From NCBI RefSeq assembly GCF_017569205.1, contig NZ_CP071870.1:1178001-1242000 (forward strand): 64,000 bases of DNA, given 5' to 3'. This DNA is from Propioniciclava sp. MC1595. Lineage in GTDB: Bacteria; Actinomycetota; Actinomycetes; Propionibacteriales; Propionibacteriaceae. A program made the translations under genes and the position numbers. How positions within the stretch are numbered: the stretch's first letter is position 1; each line of letters opens with the position of its first letter. Shown one piece after another: positions 35,549 to 45,686 of the stretch. The notes under the pieces are model-generated. The model saw only the letters and a program-made list of their open reading frames with translations, was not told the origin of the DNA and did no database searches.

Positions 35549-36910
35549 ATGTCCACCGCACCCGCGGCGTCCGACGCCGCCCCCACCGCCCGGCGCAAGC
35601 CGGCCTTCCCCTTCTGGGCCCAGGTCCTGGCCGGCCTCGTCGTCGGCGTCCTGCTCGGCTGGGTCGCGCGCACCTTCGACGTCGCCTGGCTCAAGGAGCT
35701 GCTCTCGACCGTCGGCACGATCTTCGTGCAGCTGCTGCGCGTCATCGTCGTCCCGCTCGTCCTGACCGCGCTCATCGTCTCCATCACCCAGCTGCGCCAC
35801 GTCGCGAACGCGGCCAAGCTGGCCGTCCAGACGCTCGTCTGGTTCGCGATCACCGCGTTCATCTCGGTGCTGATCGGCATCGGCCTGGGCGTGCTGACCA
35901 ACCCGGGCGCCTCGGCGTCCATCGGCACCGAGGGCGCGAAGGCCGTCGCGACTCAGGGCACCTGGCTCGACTTCATCAAGGGCCTCGTCCCGGCCAACGT
36001 GTTCGGGCTCGAGGCGTCCAGCCGCTTCAACGCCGAGGCCGCCACGGTGGCGACCAGCCTCAACTTCAACGTGCTGCAGCTCGTCGTGCTCGGCATCGTG
36101 CTCGGCGCCGCCGCGCTCGCGGTGGGGGAGAAGGCCGCCCCGTTCATCAACGTCGCGGAGTCGCTGCTGGCGATCTTCCAGAAGCTCGTGTGGTGGATCA
36201 TCCTCCTCGCCCCGATCGGCACCGCCGGCCTCATCGGCCGCGCCGTCGCCACCTACGGCTGGGACCTCATCGCGCCGCTGGGCATCTTCACCCTCGACGT
36301 GTACCTCGGCTGCGCCCTGGTGGTGTTCGGGCTCTACCCGCTCCTGCTGAAGGCGCACGGCCTGTCGGTGCGCCGCTGGTTCGCCGGCGCCTGGGAGTCC
36401 ATCACCCTCGCCTTCGTCACCCGCAGCTCGCTGGGCACGCTGCCCGTCACCCAGAGCAACACGGTCTACAAGCTGGGCGTCCCGCGCAGCTACGCCAGCT
36501 TCGCGGTGCCGTTGGGCGCCACCACCAAGATGGACGGCTGCGCCGCCATCTACCCGGCCCTCGCCGCGATCACCGTCGCGCAGCTGTTCGACATCCAGCT
36601 CGGCCTGCAGCACTACGTGCTGATCGCGTTCGTCGCCGTGGTCGGCTCGGCGGCCACCGCCGGCCTCACCGGCGCCATCGTCATGCTGACGCTGACCCTG
36701 TCGACGCTCGGCCTGCCCCTGGAGGGCGTCGGCCTGCTGCTGGCGATCGACCCGATCCTCGACATGGCCCGCACCGCCACCAACGTGGCCGGCCAGTCGC
36801 TGATCCCGACGATCGTGGCCAAGCGCAACGGCATCCTCGACGAGGACGTCTACAACGGCCACAAGGTCATCGCGGACGCCGAGCCCGAGTTGGCCGGCGC
36901 CCACGCCTGA
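35549..36910 (+). CDS. DAACS-family symporter (dicarboxylate or cystine type)
   Basis: This 453-residue polytopic protein belongs to the dicarboxylate/amino acid:cation symporter family. The re-entrant loop motif reads TRSSLGTLPVT, the middle signature GATTKMDGCAAIY and the late signature DMARTATNVAGQ, all at typical places. The family includes glutamate/aspartate (GltP) and cystine (TcyP) carriers, and sequence alone does not settle the substrate. The cysteine-containing leader peptide upstream makes cystine or another sulfur compound a reasonable hypothesis. The ATG has AAAGG upstream. A strong terminator follows, so the gene is monocistronic. Confidence 0.88.
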   Translation: MSTAPAASDAAPTARRKPAFPFWAQVLAGLVVGVLLGWVARTFDVAWLKELLSTVGTIFVQLLRVIVVPLVLTALIVSITQLRHVANAAKLAVQTLVWFAITAFISVLIGIGLGVLTNPGASASIGTEGAKAVATQGTWLDFIKGLVPANVFGLEASSRFNAEAATVATSLNFNVLQLVVLGIVLGAAALAVGEKAAPFINVAESLLAIFQKLVWWIILLAPIGTAGLIGRAVATYGWDLIAPLGIFTLDVYLGCALVVFGLYPLLLKAHGLSVRRWFAGAWESITLAFVTRSSLGTLPVTQSNTVYKLGVPRSYASFAVPLGATTKMDGCAAIYPALAAITVAQLFDIQLGLQHYVLIAFVAVVGSAATAGLTGAIVMLTLTLSTLGLPLEGVGLLLAIDPILDMARTATNVAGQSLIPTIVAKRNGILDEDVYNGHKVIADAEPELAGAHA

Positions 36911-36922
36911 GCACAATTCCAC

Positions 36923-36957
36923 GGACGCCCCGTACCCGACCCGGGTGCGGGGCGTCC
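36923..36957 (+). terminator. Terminator after the DAACS symporter
   Basis: GGACGCCCCG (36923-36932) pairs with CGGGGCGTCC (36948-36957), and CCC/GGG inner pairs extend the stem. It starts 13 bp after the stop codon. Confidence 0.8.
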
Positions 36958-36985
36958 CACGTACCGGCAACCTGGCGCGGGCCTT

Positions 36986-37015
36986 TTGCGCGCGCACGGT
37001 CCCGGCAAGTAAGCT
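36986..37015 (+). promoter_or_regulatory. rpsA promoter
   Basis: TTGCGC (36986-36991) and TAAGCT (37010-37015) are separated by 18 bp. The start codon is 102 bp downstream, leaving a leader of about 95 nt with no strong ribosome site close to the ATG. Confidence 0.6.
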
Positions 37016-37116
37016 GGCGAACCGGTGCGTTCTGCCCTCCTCCGGACCGAGTGGGGTCGGCGCCACAGGAACACACCACCACGTCCAGATCCATACAGTC
37101 ATCGGAGCCCTACTAC

Positions 37117-38577
37117 ATGACCTCCACTCCTGAGGCCGCTCAGGTCGCAGTCGACGATTTCGCCACCGCCGAGGAATTCGCCCAGGCCGTCGACGCCACT
37201 ATCAAGTACTTCAACGACGGTGACATCGTCACCGGCACCGTCGTCAAGGTCGACCGGGACGAGGTCCTGCTCGACATCGGCTACAAGACCGAAGGTGTCA
37301 TCCCTTCCAAGGAACTCTCCATCAAGCACGATGTGGACCCCTTCGACGTCGTCTCCGTGGGCGACGAGATCGAGGCCCTCGTCCAGCAGAAGGAGGACAA
37401 GGAAGGCCGCCTGATCCTGTCCAAGAAGCGCGCCCAGTACGAGCGCGCCTGGGGCACGATCGAGAAGGTCAAGGAGGAGGACGGGGTCGTCACCGGCCGC
37501 GTCATCGAGGTCGTCAAGGGTGGTCTCATCGTCGACATCGGCCTGCGCGGCTTCCTGCCCGCGTCGCTGGTGGAGATGCGTCGCGTCCGCGACCTGCAGC
37601 CCTACGTGGGCCAGGAGCTCGAGGCGAAGATCATCGAGCTGGACAAGAACCGCAACAACGTGGTGCTGTCCCGCCGCGCTTGGCTGGAGCAGACCCAGTC
37701 CGAGGTGCGCCACACCTTCCTCAACCAGCTGGCCAAGGGCCAGATCCGCAAGGGTGTCGTCTCGAGCATCGTCAACTTCGGTGCGTTCGTCGACCTCGGC
37801 GGTGTGGACGGCCTCGTGCACGTCTCCGAGTTGTCCTGGAAGCACATCGACCACCCGTCCGAGGTCGTCGAGGTGGGCCAGGAGGTCACGGTCGAGGTGC
37901 TCGACGTCGACATGGACCGCGAGCGCGTCTCCCTGTCGCTGAAGGCCACCCAGGAAGACCCGTGGCAGACCTTCGCCCGCACCCACCAGATCGGCCACAT
38001 CGTGCCCGGCAAGGTCACGAAGCTGGTTCCGTTCGGTGCGTTCGTCCGCGTGGGCGAGGGCATCGAGGGCCTGGTGCACGTCTCCGAGCTGGCCGAGCGC
38101 CACGTGGAGATCCCCGAGCAGGTCGTCGCCGTCAACGACGAGGTCATGGTCAAGATCATCGACATCGACCTCGAGCGTCGCCGCATCTCGCTGAGCCTCA
38201 AGCAGGCCAACGAGGGTGTCGACGTCGCCGCTGACGACTTCGACCCGTCGCTGTACGGCATGACCGCCAGCTACGACGACCAGGGCAACTACATCTACCC
38301 CGAGGGCTTCGACCCGGAGACCCAGGAGTGGAAGCCCGGCTACGAGGAGCAGCAGCGCGCCTGGGAGCAGCAGTACGCCGAGGCGCAGGCCCGTTGGCTG
38401 GCCCACAAGAAGCAGGTCGAGGAGGCGGAGGCCGCCGAGTCGCAGGCCGCCGTGGAGGCCGCGTCCGCCGCGTCCTACTCCGCCGGTTCCGTGTCGACCA
38501 GCGCCCCCGAGGGTTCGCTGGCCTCCGACGAGGCCCTGCAGGCCCTGCGCGACAAGCTGACCGGTGGCGCCAACTGA
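37117..38577 (+). CDS. rpsA: 30S ribosomal protein S1
   Basis: S1 helps mRNA bind the 30S subunit. The 486-residue protein carries four S1 (OB-fold) domains, the usual actinobacterial number: about residues 33-105 (GDIVTGTVVKVDRDEVLLDIG), 120-190 (GVVTGRVIEVVKGGLIVDIG), 207-275 (RKGVVSSIVNFGAFVDLG) and 292-362 (GHIVPGKVTKLVPFGAFVRVG). The C-terminal 120 residues form an acidic, Ala/Gln/Ser-rich tail (EQQRAWEQQYAEAQARW). The ATG gives MTSTPEAAQVAVDD. It has its own promoter and a strong terminator. Confidence 0.95.
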   Translation: MTSTPEAAQVAVDDFATAEEFAQAVDATIKYFNDGDIVTGTVVKVDRDEVLLDIGYKTEGVIPSKELSIKHDVDPFDVVSVGDEIEALVQQKEDKEGRLILSKKRAQYERAWGTIEKVKEEDGVVTGRVIEVVKGGLIVDIGLRGFLPASLVEMRRVRDLQPYVGQELEAKIIELDKNRNNVVLSRRAWLEQTQSEVRHTFLNQLAKGQIRKGVVSSIVNFGAFVDLGGVDGLVHVSELSWKHIDHPSEVVEVGQEVTVEVLDVDMDRERVSLSLKATQEDPWQTFARTHQIGHIVPGKVTKLVPFGAFVRVGEGIEGLVHVSELAERHVEIPEQVVAVNDEVMVKIIDIDLERRRISLSLKQANEGVDVAADDFDPSLYGMTASYDDQGNYIYPEGFDPETQEWKPGYEEQQRAWEQQYAEAQARWLAHKKQVEEAEAAESQAAVEAASAASYSAGSVSTSAPEGSLASDEALQALRDKLTGGAN

Positions 38578-38598
38578 CGCCACCCGTCATCTGACGAA

Positions 38599-38633
38599 AC
38601 GGTGCCCCGCTCCCTCGTGGAGCGGGGCACCGT
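38599..38633. terminator. Terminator between rpsA and the SGNH lipoprotein gene
   Basis: A perfect 15-bp stem, ACGGTGCCCCGCTCC with GGAGCGGGGCACCGT, and a CTCGT loop lies between two convergent genes. It can stop transcription from both sides. Confidence 0.85.
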
Positions 38634-38644
38634 CGCGTTCGGGG

Positions 38645-39448
38645 TCAGGGGTGCGAGGCGGCCAGTGCCTCGCCGATGACCCGGATGCCCTCCGCGTTGG
38701 GGTGCAGGCCGTCGTCGGAGATCAGCGCGGCCACGTCGCCGGAGGCCGCGAACGCCGAGGCCAGGTCGACGTAGTCCATCCCGCTGTCCTCGGCGGCGGC
38801 GCGCAGGGCCTCGTTGACCGCGGCCGTGGTCGCGGCGCTCTCGGGCGTCGACCGGCCCGACGGGGCGAGGATGTCCCAGTAGCCGGCGACGAGGTAGGTG
38901 TCCGGGCCGTCGCCAGCAACCTCGCGGATGGCCTGGAGGGCGGCGCCCACCCCGGCGTGCAGCAGGAGGACCTTCCGCGGCAGCGTCGTGGCCCGGGCCG
39001 TGTCCGAGGGCCCACCCATGCGGAACAGGTCGTTGGCCCCGATGACCACCACCACGGTGTCGGCCCCGGCCAGCGCGGCCCGGGCGTCGGGGTCGGTGAG
39101 CACGAAGCTGCGCAGGTCCTGGCTCGTCCAGCCGGCGACCCCCAGGTTGGTGACTTCCGGACGCGCGCCCCCCGCGCGCTCGACGGCGTCGGCGTACGCG
39201 GCCAGCGGCCCGGCGCAGGCGCAGTTGGTGCCCGCCATGATCGAGTCGCCCAGCCCCACGACCGTGGGTGCGGACGCCGGGGCGGGTTCGGGCGTGGACG
39301 CGGCCGTCGTCGCCCCCGCCGTCGGGGAGGGCGCGGACGTTATTGGCGACGGGGAGGGGGCCGGGGCGAGGCTGCACGCGGTCAGGGTGAGGGCGACGAG
39401 GGCGGACGCGAGGACGCGGCGGGGGCGTGCCAGGGGCGACGACGGCAT
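38645..39448 (-). CDS. SGNH/GDSL-type esterase lipoprotein
   Basis: This 267-residue protein starts with a lipoprotein signal peptide (lipobox LTAC near residue 25). A Pro/Ser/Thr-rich spacer and a GDSL-hydrolase domain follow: block I VVGLGDSIMAG with the serine, block III VIGANDLF and block V DGLHPNAEG with the Asp/His pair. It is expected to be an extracellular, membrane-tethered esterase or lipase. The ATG at 39448 lies 7 nt after TACCGT on the minus strand, so I read it as a separate leaderless gene, even though the frame stays open upstream into an MFS-like sequence. Confidence 0.83.
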   Translation of the reverse strand: MPSSPLARPRRVLASALVALTLTACSLAPAPSPSPITSAPSPTAGATTAASTPEPAPASAPTVVGLGDSIMAGTNCACAGPLAAYADAVERAGGARPEVTNLGVAGWTSQDLRSFVLTDPDARAALAGADTVVVVIGANDLFRMGGPSDTARATTLPRKVLLLHAGVGAALQAIREVAGDGPDTYLVAGYWDILAPSGRSTPESAATTAAVNEALRAAAEDSGMDYVDLASAFAASGDVAALISDDGLHPNAEGIRVIGEALAASHP

Positions 39449-39538
39449 GGGACCCACGGTACCCACGCGGAGGGTCAGTCCGGCCGACGCGGGGAGCGGC
39501 CGGGGAGGCGGGTCCACGGCGCGACCACGACCGTCCAC

Positions 39539-39829
39539 ACCGAGCCGGCCAGCCAGCGCCACCACGGCCAGCAGGATCGAGCCGTCGGCCGCGGCCGTGG
39601 CGATCGCCATGGCCCGTCGGTCGCCGACGCGGTCGATGAACACCCCGACGGGAACCGTCACGGCCAGCGCCGTCGCCCCGGCCATCGCAACGATCCCGGC
39701 CGCCAGCGCGGGGGAAGCGCCCAAGGCCAGCGCGCCCAGCACGAGCACCGGAACCATGGCCCCGCTCGCCACGCCGAGCAGGAACGAGGGCGCGAGGACG
39801 GGCCAGAAGATCAACCGGTACACGCGCAC
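39539..39829 (-). pseudogene. N-terminal fragment of an MFS transporter
   Basis: About 97 codons read as the first helices of a major facilitator: RLIFWPVLAPSFLLGVASGA, then VGVFIDRVGDRRAMAIA, which contains the loop signature between helices 2 and 3. After about three helices the homology stops, and the frame runs openly into the SGNH lipoprotein gene. A functional MFS protein needs about 12 helices, so this is a remnant. In-frame fusion to the hydrolase is possible on paper but would place the lipoprotein signal in mid-protein. Confidence 0.7.
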
Positions 39830-39901
39830 CCCCTCCCGAACGTCTCGACATCAAGATACCTGTCGCCGGGGAAGGTCCACCCGCCGTGGCAGGATGGCCG
39901 C

Positions 39902-40495
39902 GTGACCAAGCGCATCGCGTTGACCGGGGGGATCGCCTCGGGCAAGTCCTCCGTGGCCGATCTGCTCGCCGAGCGCGGGGCGGTGATCATCGACTCCGAC
40001 GTCAGCGCCCGTGAGGTCGTCGAGCCCGGGACCCCCGGGCTCGCCGCGATCGTCGAGCGATTCGGCGAGGGCGTCCTGCGTGACGACGGCGCCCTTGACC
40101 GGCCCGCCCTGGGGGCCATCGTCTTCGCCGACCCCGCCGCCCGCGCCGACCTCGAGGCGATCACCCACCCCCGCATCCGGGCCCGGGCCGACGCCCTGCG
40201 CGTCGCGGCCCCCGAGGGTGCCGTCGTCATCGACGTGATCCCGCTGCTGGTCGAGGTCGGGTTGGCCGGCCGGTTCGACGAGGTCATCGTGGTCGACGTC
40301 CCCGAGGAGGTGCAGGTCGAGCGCCTGCGCCGCCGGGACGGCTTCACGCGCGACGAGGCGATGGCCCGCCTGGCCGCCCAGGCGTCCCGCGACGACCGGC
40401 TCGCCGTGGCCGACCACGTGGTCGACAACACCGGCACCCGGGCCGAGCTCGAGGCGTCCGTCGACGCGCTGTGGCGCCGCCTCACCGCCGCCTGA
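39902..40495 (+). CDS. coaE: Dephospho-CoA kinase
   Basis: CoaE phosphorylates dephospho-CoA, the last step of coenzyme A synthesis. The 197-residue protein has the P-loop LTGGIASGKSSVADLLAERG, the CoA-binding DSDVSAREVVEPG segment, ITHPRIRARAD and the lid VQVERLRRRDG. The GTG start is 6 nt after a CAGGAT -10-like box with no ribosome site, consistent with a leaderless mRNA. Length is typical for the core enzyme without the C-terminal extension seen in mycobacteria. Confidence 0.93.
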   Translation: MTKRIALTGGIASGKSSVADLLAERGAVIIDSDVSAREVVEPGTPGLAAIVERFGEGVLRDDGALDRPALGAIVFADPAARADLEAITHPRIRARADALRVAAPEGAVVIDVIPLLVEVGLAGRFDEVIVVDVPEEVQVERLRRRDGFTRDEAMARLAAQASRDDRLAVADHVVDNTGTRAELEASVDALWRRLTAA

Positions 40496-40499
40496 CGCG

Positions 40500-40829
40500 T
40501 CAGGCGTTCTCGCGCAGCACGATCTCCACGCGGCGGTTCTTGGCCTTGCCGGCGTCGTCGGCGTTCGACGCCACCGGCCGGTCGAACCCGAAGCCCTCCA
40601 CGGTCATGCGCGACGACGCGACGCCCTGGCCGGACAGCGCGTCCGCGACCGCCTGGGCACGGCGCTGGGACAGGTCCTGGTTGTGCTCGGCGCTGCCGTC
40701 GGTGTCGGTGTGGCCTTGGACGGCGACTTGCGCCCGGTCGAAGTAGGCCAGCAGCTCCGCGACCTCGGTGAGCTTGGTCGCCGCGGCGGGCTTGACACGT
40801 TCGAGGTGCAGGTCTGAGGGGATCTCGGC
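40500..40829 (-). pseudogene. OmpA/MotB C-terminal domain remnant
   Basis: The minus strand encodes an OmpA-type peptidoglycan-binding domain with VQGHTDTDGSAEHNQDLSQR, RAQAVADAL, VEGFGFDRPVASN and the terminal KNRRVEIVLREN. It follows the stop codon of the zinc-finger gene directly, in the same frame, with no ATG, GTG or TTG before the domain. The N-terminal part and any signal peptide are missing. I treat it as the 3' remnant of a lost envelope-protein gene. Confidence 0.75.
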
Positions 40830-41141
40830 TCAGGCGACCGGCTTGCAGGTGCAGGTCGGGCACTGGCAGTCGCGGCACTCACAATCGCCGCCGGTGTGGC
40901 AGCCGCAGATGTGCGCCTCGCTGGCGTTGATGAGCATCGCCGTCAGGTCCGGCGGGCGGAGGCTGTCGCGGCGCAGTTCCGGCGACAGGCGGCGCGCCTG
41001 GGCCAGCCAGGCCCGGCAGTCCACGCAGGCCGCGAGGTGGGCGTCCAGCTTCTCGCGCGGGACGGGCAGGGGTTCGCCGTCCAGCAGCGCCGACGCGGCC
41101 AGCCGCCAACGGCGGGGCTGCGGGCAGGTGGGCTGGGGCAC
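40830..41141 (-). CDS. Putative zinc-finger anti-sigma factor with Cys-rich tail
   Basis: This 103-residue protein has a zf-HC2-type motif (HLAACVDCRAWL) of the kind found in ZAS anti-sigma factors. It also has a striking C-terminal tail with eight cysteines in about 25 residues (ICGCHTGGDCECRDCQC, then PTCTC). The tail looks metal-binding. The gene is divergent from an ECF sigma gene 29 bp away. Its GTG start is 6 nt after a minus-strand TAGGCT box that overlaps the sigma promoter. A partnership with that sigma factor is inferred from position, although such pairs are usually co-directional. Confidence 0.7.
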   Translation of the reverse strand: MPQPTCPQPRRWRLAASALLDGEPLPVPREKLDAHLAACVDCRAWLAQARRLSPELRRDSLRPPDLTAMLINASEAHICGCHTGGDCECRDCQCPTCTCKPVA

Positions 41142-41147
41142 GGGTCG

Positions 41148-41163
41148 AGCCTAGCGTTAGGGT
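41148..41163. promoter_or_regulatory. Abutting divergent -10 boxes of sigma and anti-sigma genes
   Basis: The minus-strand TAGGCT (plus 41148-41153) drives the zinc-finger gene and the plus-strand TAGGGT (41158-41163) drives the sigma gene. Only 4 bp separate the boxes. The two polymerases could not bind together, so the genes should compete. Confidence 0.55.
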
Positions 41164-41170
41164 GCTGGGC

Positions 41171-41743
41171 GTGCCCATGTCACCCCGCACCGCCCTCGAC
41201 GCCGAGGTCACCGGCCTCGCGCTGGCGGCCGGCCGGGGCGACCGCGTGGCGCTGGGGGAGTTCATCCGCCTGACGCAGGCGGACGTGTGGCGCTTCCTGG
41301 CCCACCTCGCCGACGCCGATGCCGCCGACGACCTCACCCAGGAGACCTACCTGCGGGCCATGGACGCCCTGCCCAGCTTCCGCGGCGAGGCGCCCGCCCG
41401 CTCGTGGCTGCTGACGATCGCCCGCCGCACGGCGGCCGACCGCGTCCGCTACGAGGTCGCCCGCCCCTCCGTTCCGCGTGCCCCCGGCGACTGCGGCTCG
41501 GGCGCCGTGGGCGACGACACCGACCGCGTCGAGCTCGTCGCCATGCTCGCCTGGCTGGACGCCGACCGCCGCGAGGCCCTCGTGCTCACCCAGGTGTTCG
41601 GCTACTCCTACGCCGAGGCCGCCACGATCGCCGGGGTGGCGGTCGGCACGATCCGCTCGCGGGTCGCCCGCGCCCGCGCGGACCTGCTTGCCCGGTGGTC
41701 CGACGCAGCCGCCGAACTGGACGCCTTGCGCCTGGCCGGCTGA
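41171..41743 (+). CDS. ECF-type RNA polymerase sigma factor
   Basis: This 190-residue sigma factor has region 2 (VWRFLAHLADADAADDLTQE, TYLRAMDALPSFRGEAPARS) and region 4 (DRREALVLTQVFGYSYAEAA, GVAVGTIRSRVARARADLL). The GTG at 41171 was chosen because TAGGGT ends 7 nt before it. GTG 41162 and ATG 41177 are alternatives. A GGGAACTT...CGACT element downstream, before modA, has the layout of an ECF promoter, so modA may be a target. The signal sensed is unknown. The cysteine-rich protein opposite hints at metal or redox. Confidence 0.88.
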   Translation: MPMSPRTALDAEVTGLALAAGRGDRVALGEFIRLTQADVWRFLAHLADADAADDLTQETYLRAMDALPSFRGEAPARSWLLTIARRTAADRVRYEVARPSVPRAPGDCGSGAVGDDTDRVELVAMLAWLDADRREALVLTQVFGYSYAEAATIAGVAVGTIRSRVARARADLLARWSDAAAELDALRLAG

Positions 41744-41772
41744 CCCGGCCTCCTGATCCGGCTGGAATCGCC

Positions 41773-41800
41773 GGGAACTTTCCGGCGCCCCGGGACGACT
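41773..41800 (+). promoter_or_regulatory. Candidate ECF-sigma promoter before modA
   Basis: GGAAC (41774-41778), inside GGGAACTT, and CGACT (41796-41800) are 17 bp apart. This matches the usual GGAAC-N16/17-CGTC-like layout of ECF promoters. It lies 26 bp before the modA start and directly after an ECF sigma gene. Confidence 0.5.
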
Positions 41801-41825
41801 CCTGAGGTGAACAAGGAGGAGTCCC

Positions 41826-42656
41826 GTGTCCCTGTCCCGTCGTCGCGTCCTCGCCGCGCTCGCCCTCGTCCCGCTGGCGGCGTGCGCCGGCCCCACCCCC
41901 GCGGCACCGGCGCCCGCGGCGTCCGCCCACGCCACCGGAACCACCCCGGCCGCACCCGCGGCGTCCGAGGTCACGGTCTTCGTGCCCGGCGCGATGGCCG
42001 CGCACGCGAAAGGGCTGGCGGCCGCCTTCGACGTGGGCGGGGCGCACACGGTGGTCGAGGTGGGGCACACGCCGATCCAGCGCGAGCAGTTGGCCAAGGG
42101 CGCCACGCCGGACGTGTGGATCGCCGCCAACCCCGCCGACATCACCTCGGCCGCCGAGGCCGGCCTGGTGGTCGCCGACCGGGTGCAGCAGCTCGCGCGG
42201 ACCAAGCTGGTCGTCGTGGTCGCTCCCGGCAACCCGGCCGGTATCACCGGCATCGAGGACCTCGCCAAACCAGGTGTGAAGGTGCTCCTCGGCGCCGAGA
42301 CGCTGCCGATCTGGAAGGTGACCGAGCGCGGGTTCACCAAGGTCGAGGCGGCCCACCCGGGCTTCACCGCGGCCGTCACGGCCAACACGGTGAGCCGGGA
42401 GATGGGCGTCCAGCCGATCGTGACCAAGGTCACCAAGGGCGAGGCCGACGCCGGGGTGGTGTTCGTCACCGACGTGCCGGCCGACGCCGAGATCGTCCAG
42501 GTGCCGGACACGTTCAACGCCGAGCTGCCGCTGTCGATCGCGCCGGTCACGGCCGGGAAGAACCCGGCGGGCGCTGCGGCGTTCATCGCGTTCATGACCG
42601 CGGGTGAGGGCAGGGAGATCCTCACGGAGGCCGGCTACCTGCCGCCCGCCGCGTGA
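41826..42656 (+). CDS. modA: Molybdate ABC transporter substrate-binding lipoprotein
   Basis: This 276-residue lipoprotein has a signal peptide with an arginine pair ([14 protein letters not shown]) and lipobox LAAC. An Ala/Pro/Thr-rich spacer follows, then a type 2 periplasmic-binding fold of the ModA family ([60 protein letters not shown]). ModA captures molybdate or tungstate outside the cell. The GTG has a strong AAGGAGGA site. Its stop overlaps the modB start. A candidate ECF promoter precedes it. Confidence 0.87.
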   Translation: MSLSRRRVLAALALVPLAACAGPTPAAPAPAASAHATGTTPAAPAASEVTVFVPGAMAAHAKGLAAAFDVGGAHTVVEVGHTPIQREQLAKGATPDVWIAANPADITSAAEAGLVVADRVQQLARTKLVVVVAPGNPAGITGIEDLAKPGVKVLLGAETLPIWKVTERGFTKVEAAHPGFTAAVTANTVSREMGVQPIVTKVTKGEADAGVVFVTDVPADAEIVQVPDTFNAELPLSIAPVTAGKNPAGAAAFIAFMTAGEGREILTEAGYLPPAA

Positions 42657-43441
42657 GGACTCGGGCGCGCGACGTCCTCGGCTTCGCGATCCCGGCCGGC
42701 AGCCTCGTGGGGCTGCTCGCCGTGCCGGTCGCGGGCCTGGTCTGGATCGCCCTGAGCAGCGACCTCGCAACCTACCTGGCCGACCCCGCGGTGCACGCGG
42801 CGGTGAAGCTGTCGCTGGGCACGTCGGCGTTCAGCGCCCTGGTGATCATCGCCACCGGGACGCCGCTGGCCTATGCGCTGGCCCGCTGGCGGTTCCCGGG
42901 GCGGACGCTGGTGCAGCTGCTGGTCGACCTGCCGATCGTGCTGCCGCCCATGGTGGCCGGCATCGCCCTGCTCGAGGTGTTCGGACGCCGGGGCTGGCTG
43001 GGCGAGCCGCTCGCGTTCCTGGGCATCTCGCTGCCGTTCACCACGGCCGCCGTCGTGCTGTCTCAGGTGTTCGTCGCGGGCCCGTTCTACGTGCGGGCCG
43101 CCCGGGTGGGGTTCGCGTCGATCGACCCGGCCGTGCCCGAGGCCGCGCACGTCGACGGGGCCTCGGAGGGCCAGTTGTTCCGCCACATCATGGTGCCGGT
43201 CGCCAAGCGGGCGTTGTTGAGCGGGCTGGTGCTCGCGTGGGCCAGGGCGCTGGGCGAGTTCGGGGCGACGATCTTCTTCGCGGGGAACCGCGAGGGCGTG
43301 ACCCAGACGATGCCGCTGGCGATCTTCATCGGGTTCGAGTCCAACATGGCGCTCGCCGTCGGCCTGTCGTTCGTGCTGCTCGTCGCCAGCGTCGCGGTGC
43401 TGCTGTTCGCGTGGCTGCTCGGCGACCGGGTGGAACTGTAG
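42653..43441 (+). CDS. modB: Molybdate ABC transporter permease
   Basis: This 262-residue permease has about five or six membrane helices and the inner-membrane component EAA loop ([20 protein letters not shown]) that docks on the ATPase. [20 protein letters not shown] and [14 protein letters not shown] are characteristic of ModB/CysT permeases. It is translationally coupled to modA by a GTGA overlap. No modC ATPase gene follows. The next gene, uvrB, has its own promoter, so the ATPase must be encoded elsewhere or shared. Confidence 0.87.
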   Translation: MRTRARDVLGFAIPAGSLVGLLAVPVAGLVWIALSSDLATYLADPAVHAAVKLSLGTSAFSALVIIATGTPLAYALARWRFPGRTLVQLLVDLPIVLPPMVAGIALLEVFGRRGWLGEPLAFLGISLPFTTAAVVLSQVFVAGPFYVRAARVGFASIDPAVPEAAHVDGASEGQLFRHIMVPVAKRALLSGLVLAWARALGEFGATIFFAGNREGVTQTMPLAIFIGFESNMALAVGLSFVLLVASVAVLLFAWLLGDRVEL

Positions 43442-43509
43442 GACCCGACGCCCCCTGCCGCAGGGGACGACGCCAGCGGCTGCTCGTCCCCGTCCTCCGG
43501 GCCGGGAAA

Positions 43510-43532
43510 GTGTCAGAGGTGCCGCCTACGCT
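43510..43532 (+). promoter_or_regulatory. PafBC-type DNA-damage promoter of uvrB
   Basis: GTGTCAGAG (43510-43518), 8 bp, then TACGCT (43527-43532). The uvrB ATG is 7 nt after the -10 box, so the transcript should be leaderless. The flank GGGAAAGTGTCAG closely resembles the uvrA one. Confidence 0.75.
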
Positions 43533-43539
43533 GGACACC

Positions 43540-45615
<2,076 letters not shown>

Positions 45616-45650
45616 CGGGGCGGCGCGCCGGCGTCCGGGGGTGTGTGCCC

Positions 45651-45656
45651 TAGTGT
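45651..45656 (+). promoter_or_regulatory. -10 box of the AGCS symporter gene
   Basis: TAGTGT lies 30 nt before the symporter ATG, whose leader has a GGAGAG ribosome site. The -35 region is not clear. Confidence 0.5.
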
Positions 45657-45686
45657 GCTGCCACCCGAACCGAACGGAGAGAACGC

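Noticed and set aside
40500-41141. Stop-codon readthrough or selenocysteine at the anti-sigma TGA to make an OmpA fusion
   Set aside because: I saw no selenocysteine-type hairpin and no precedent. A remnant explains the data more simply.
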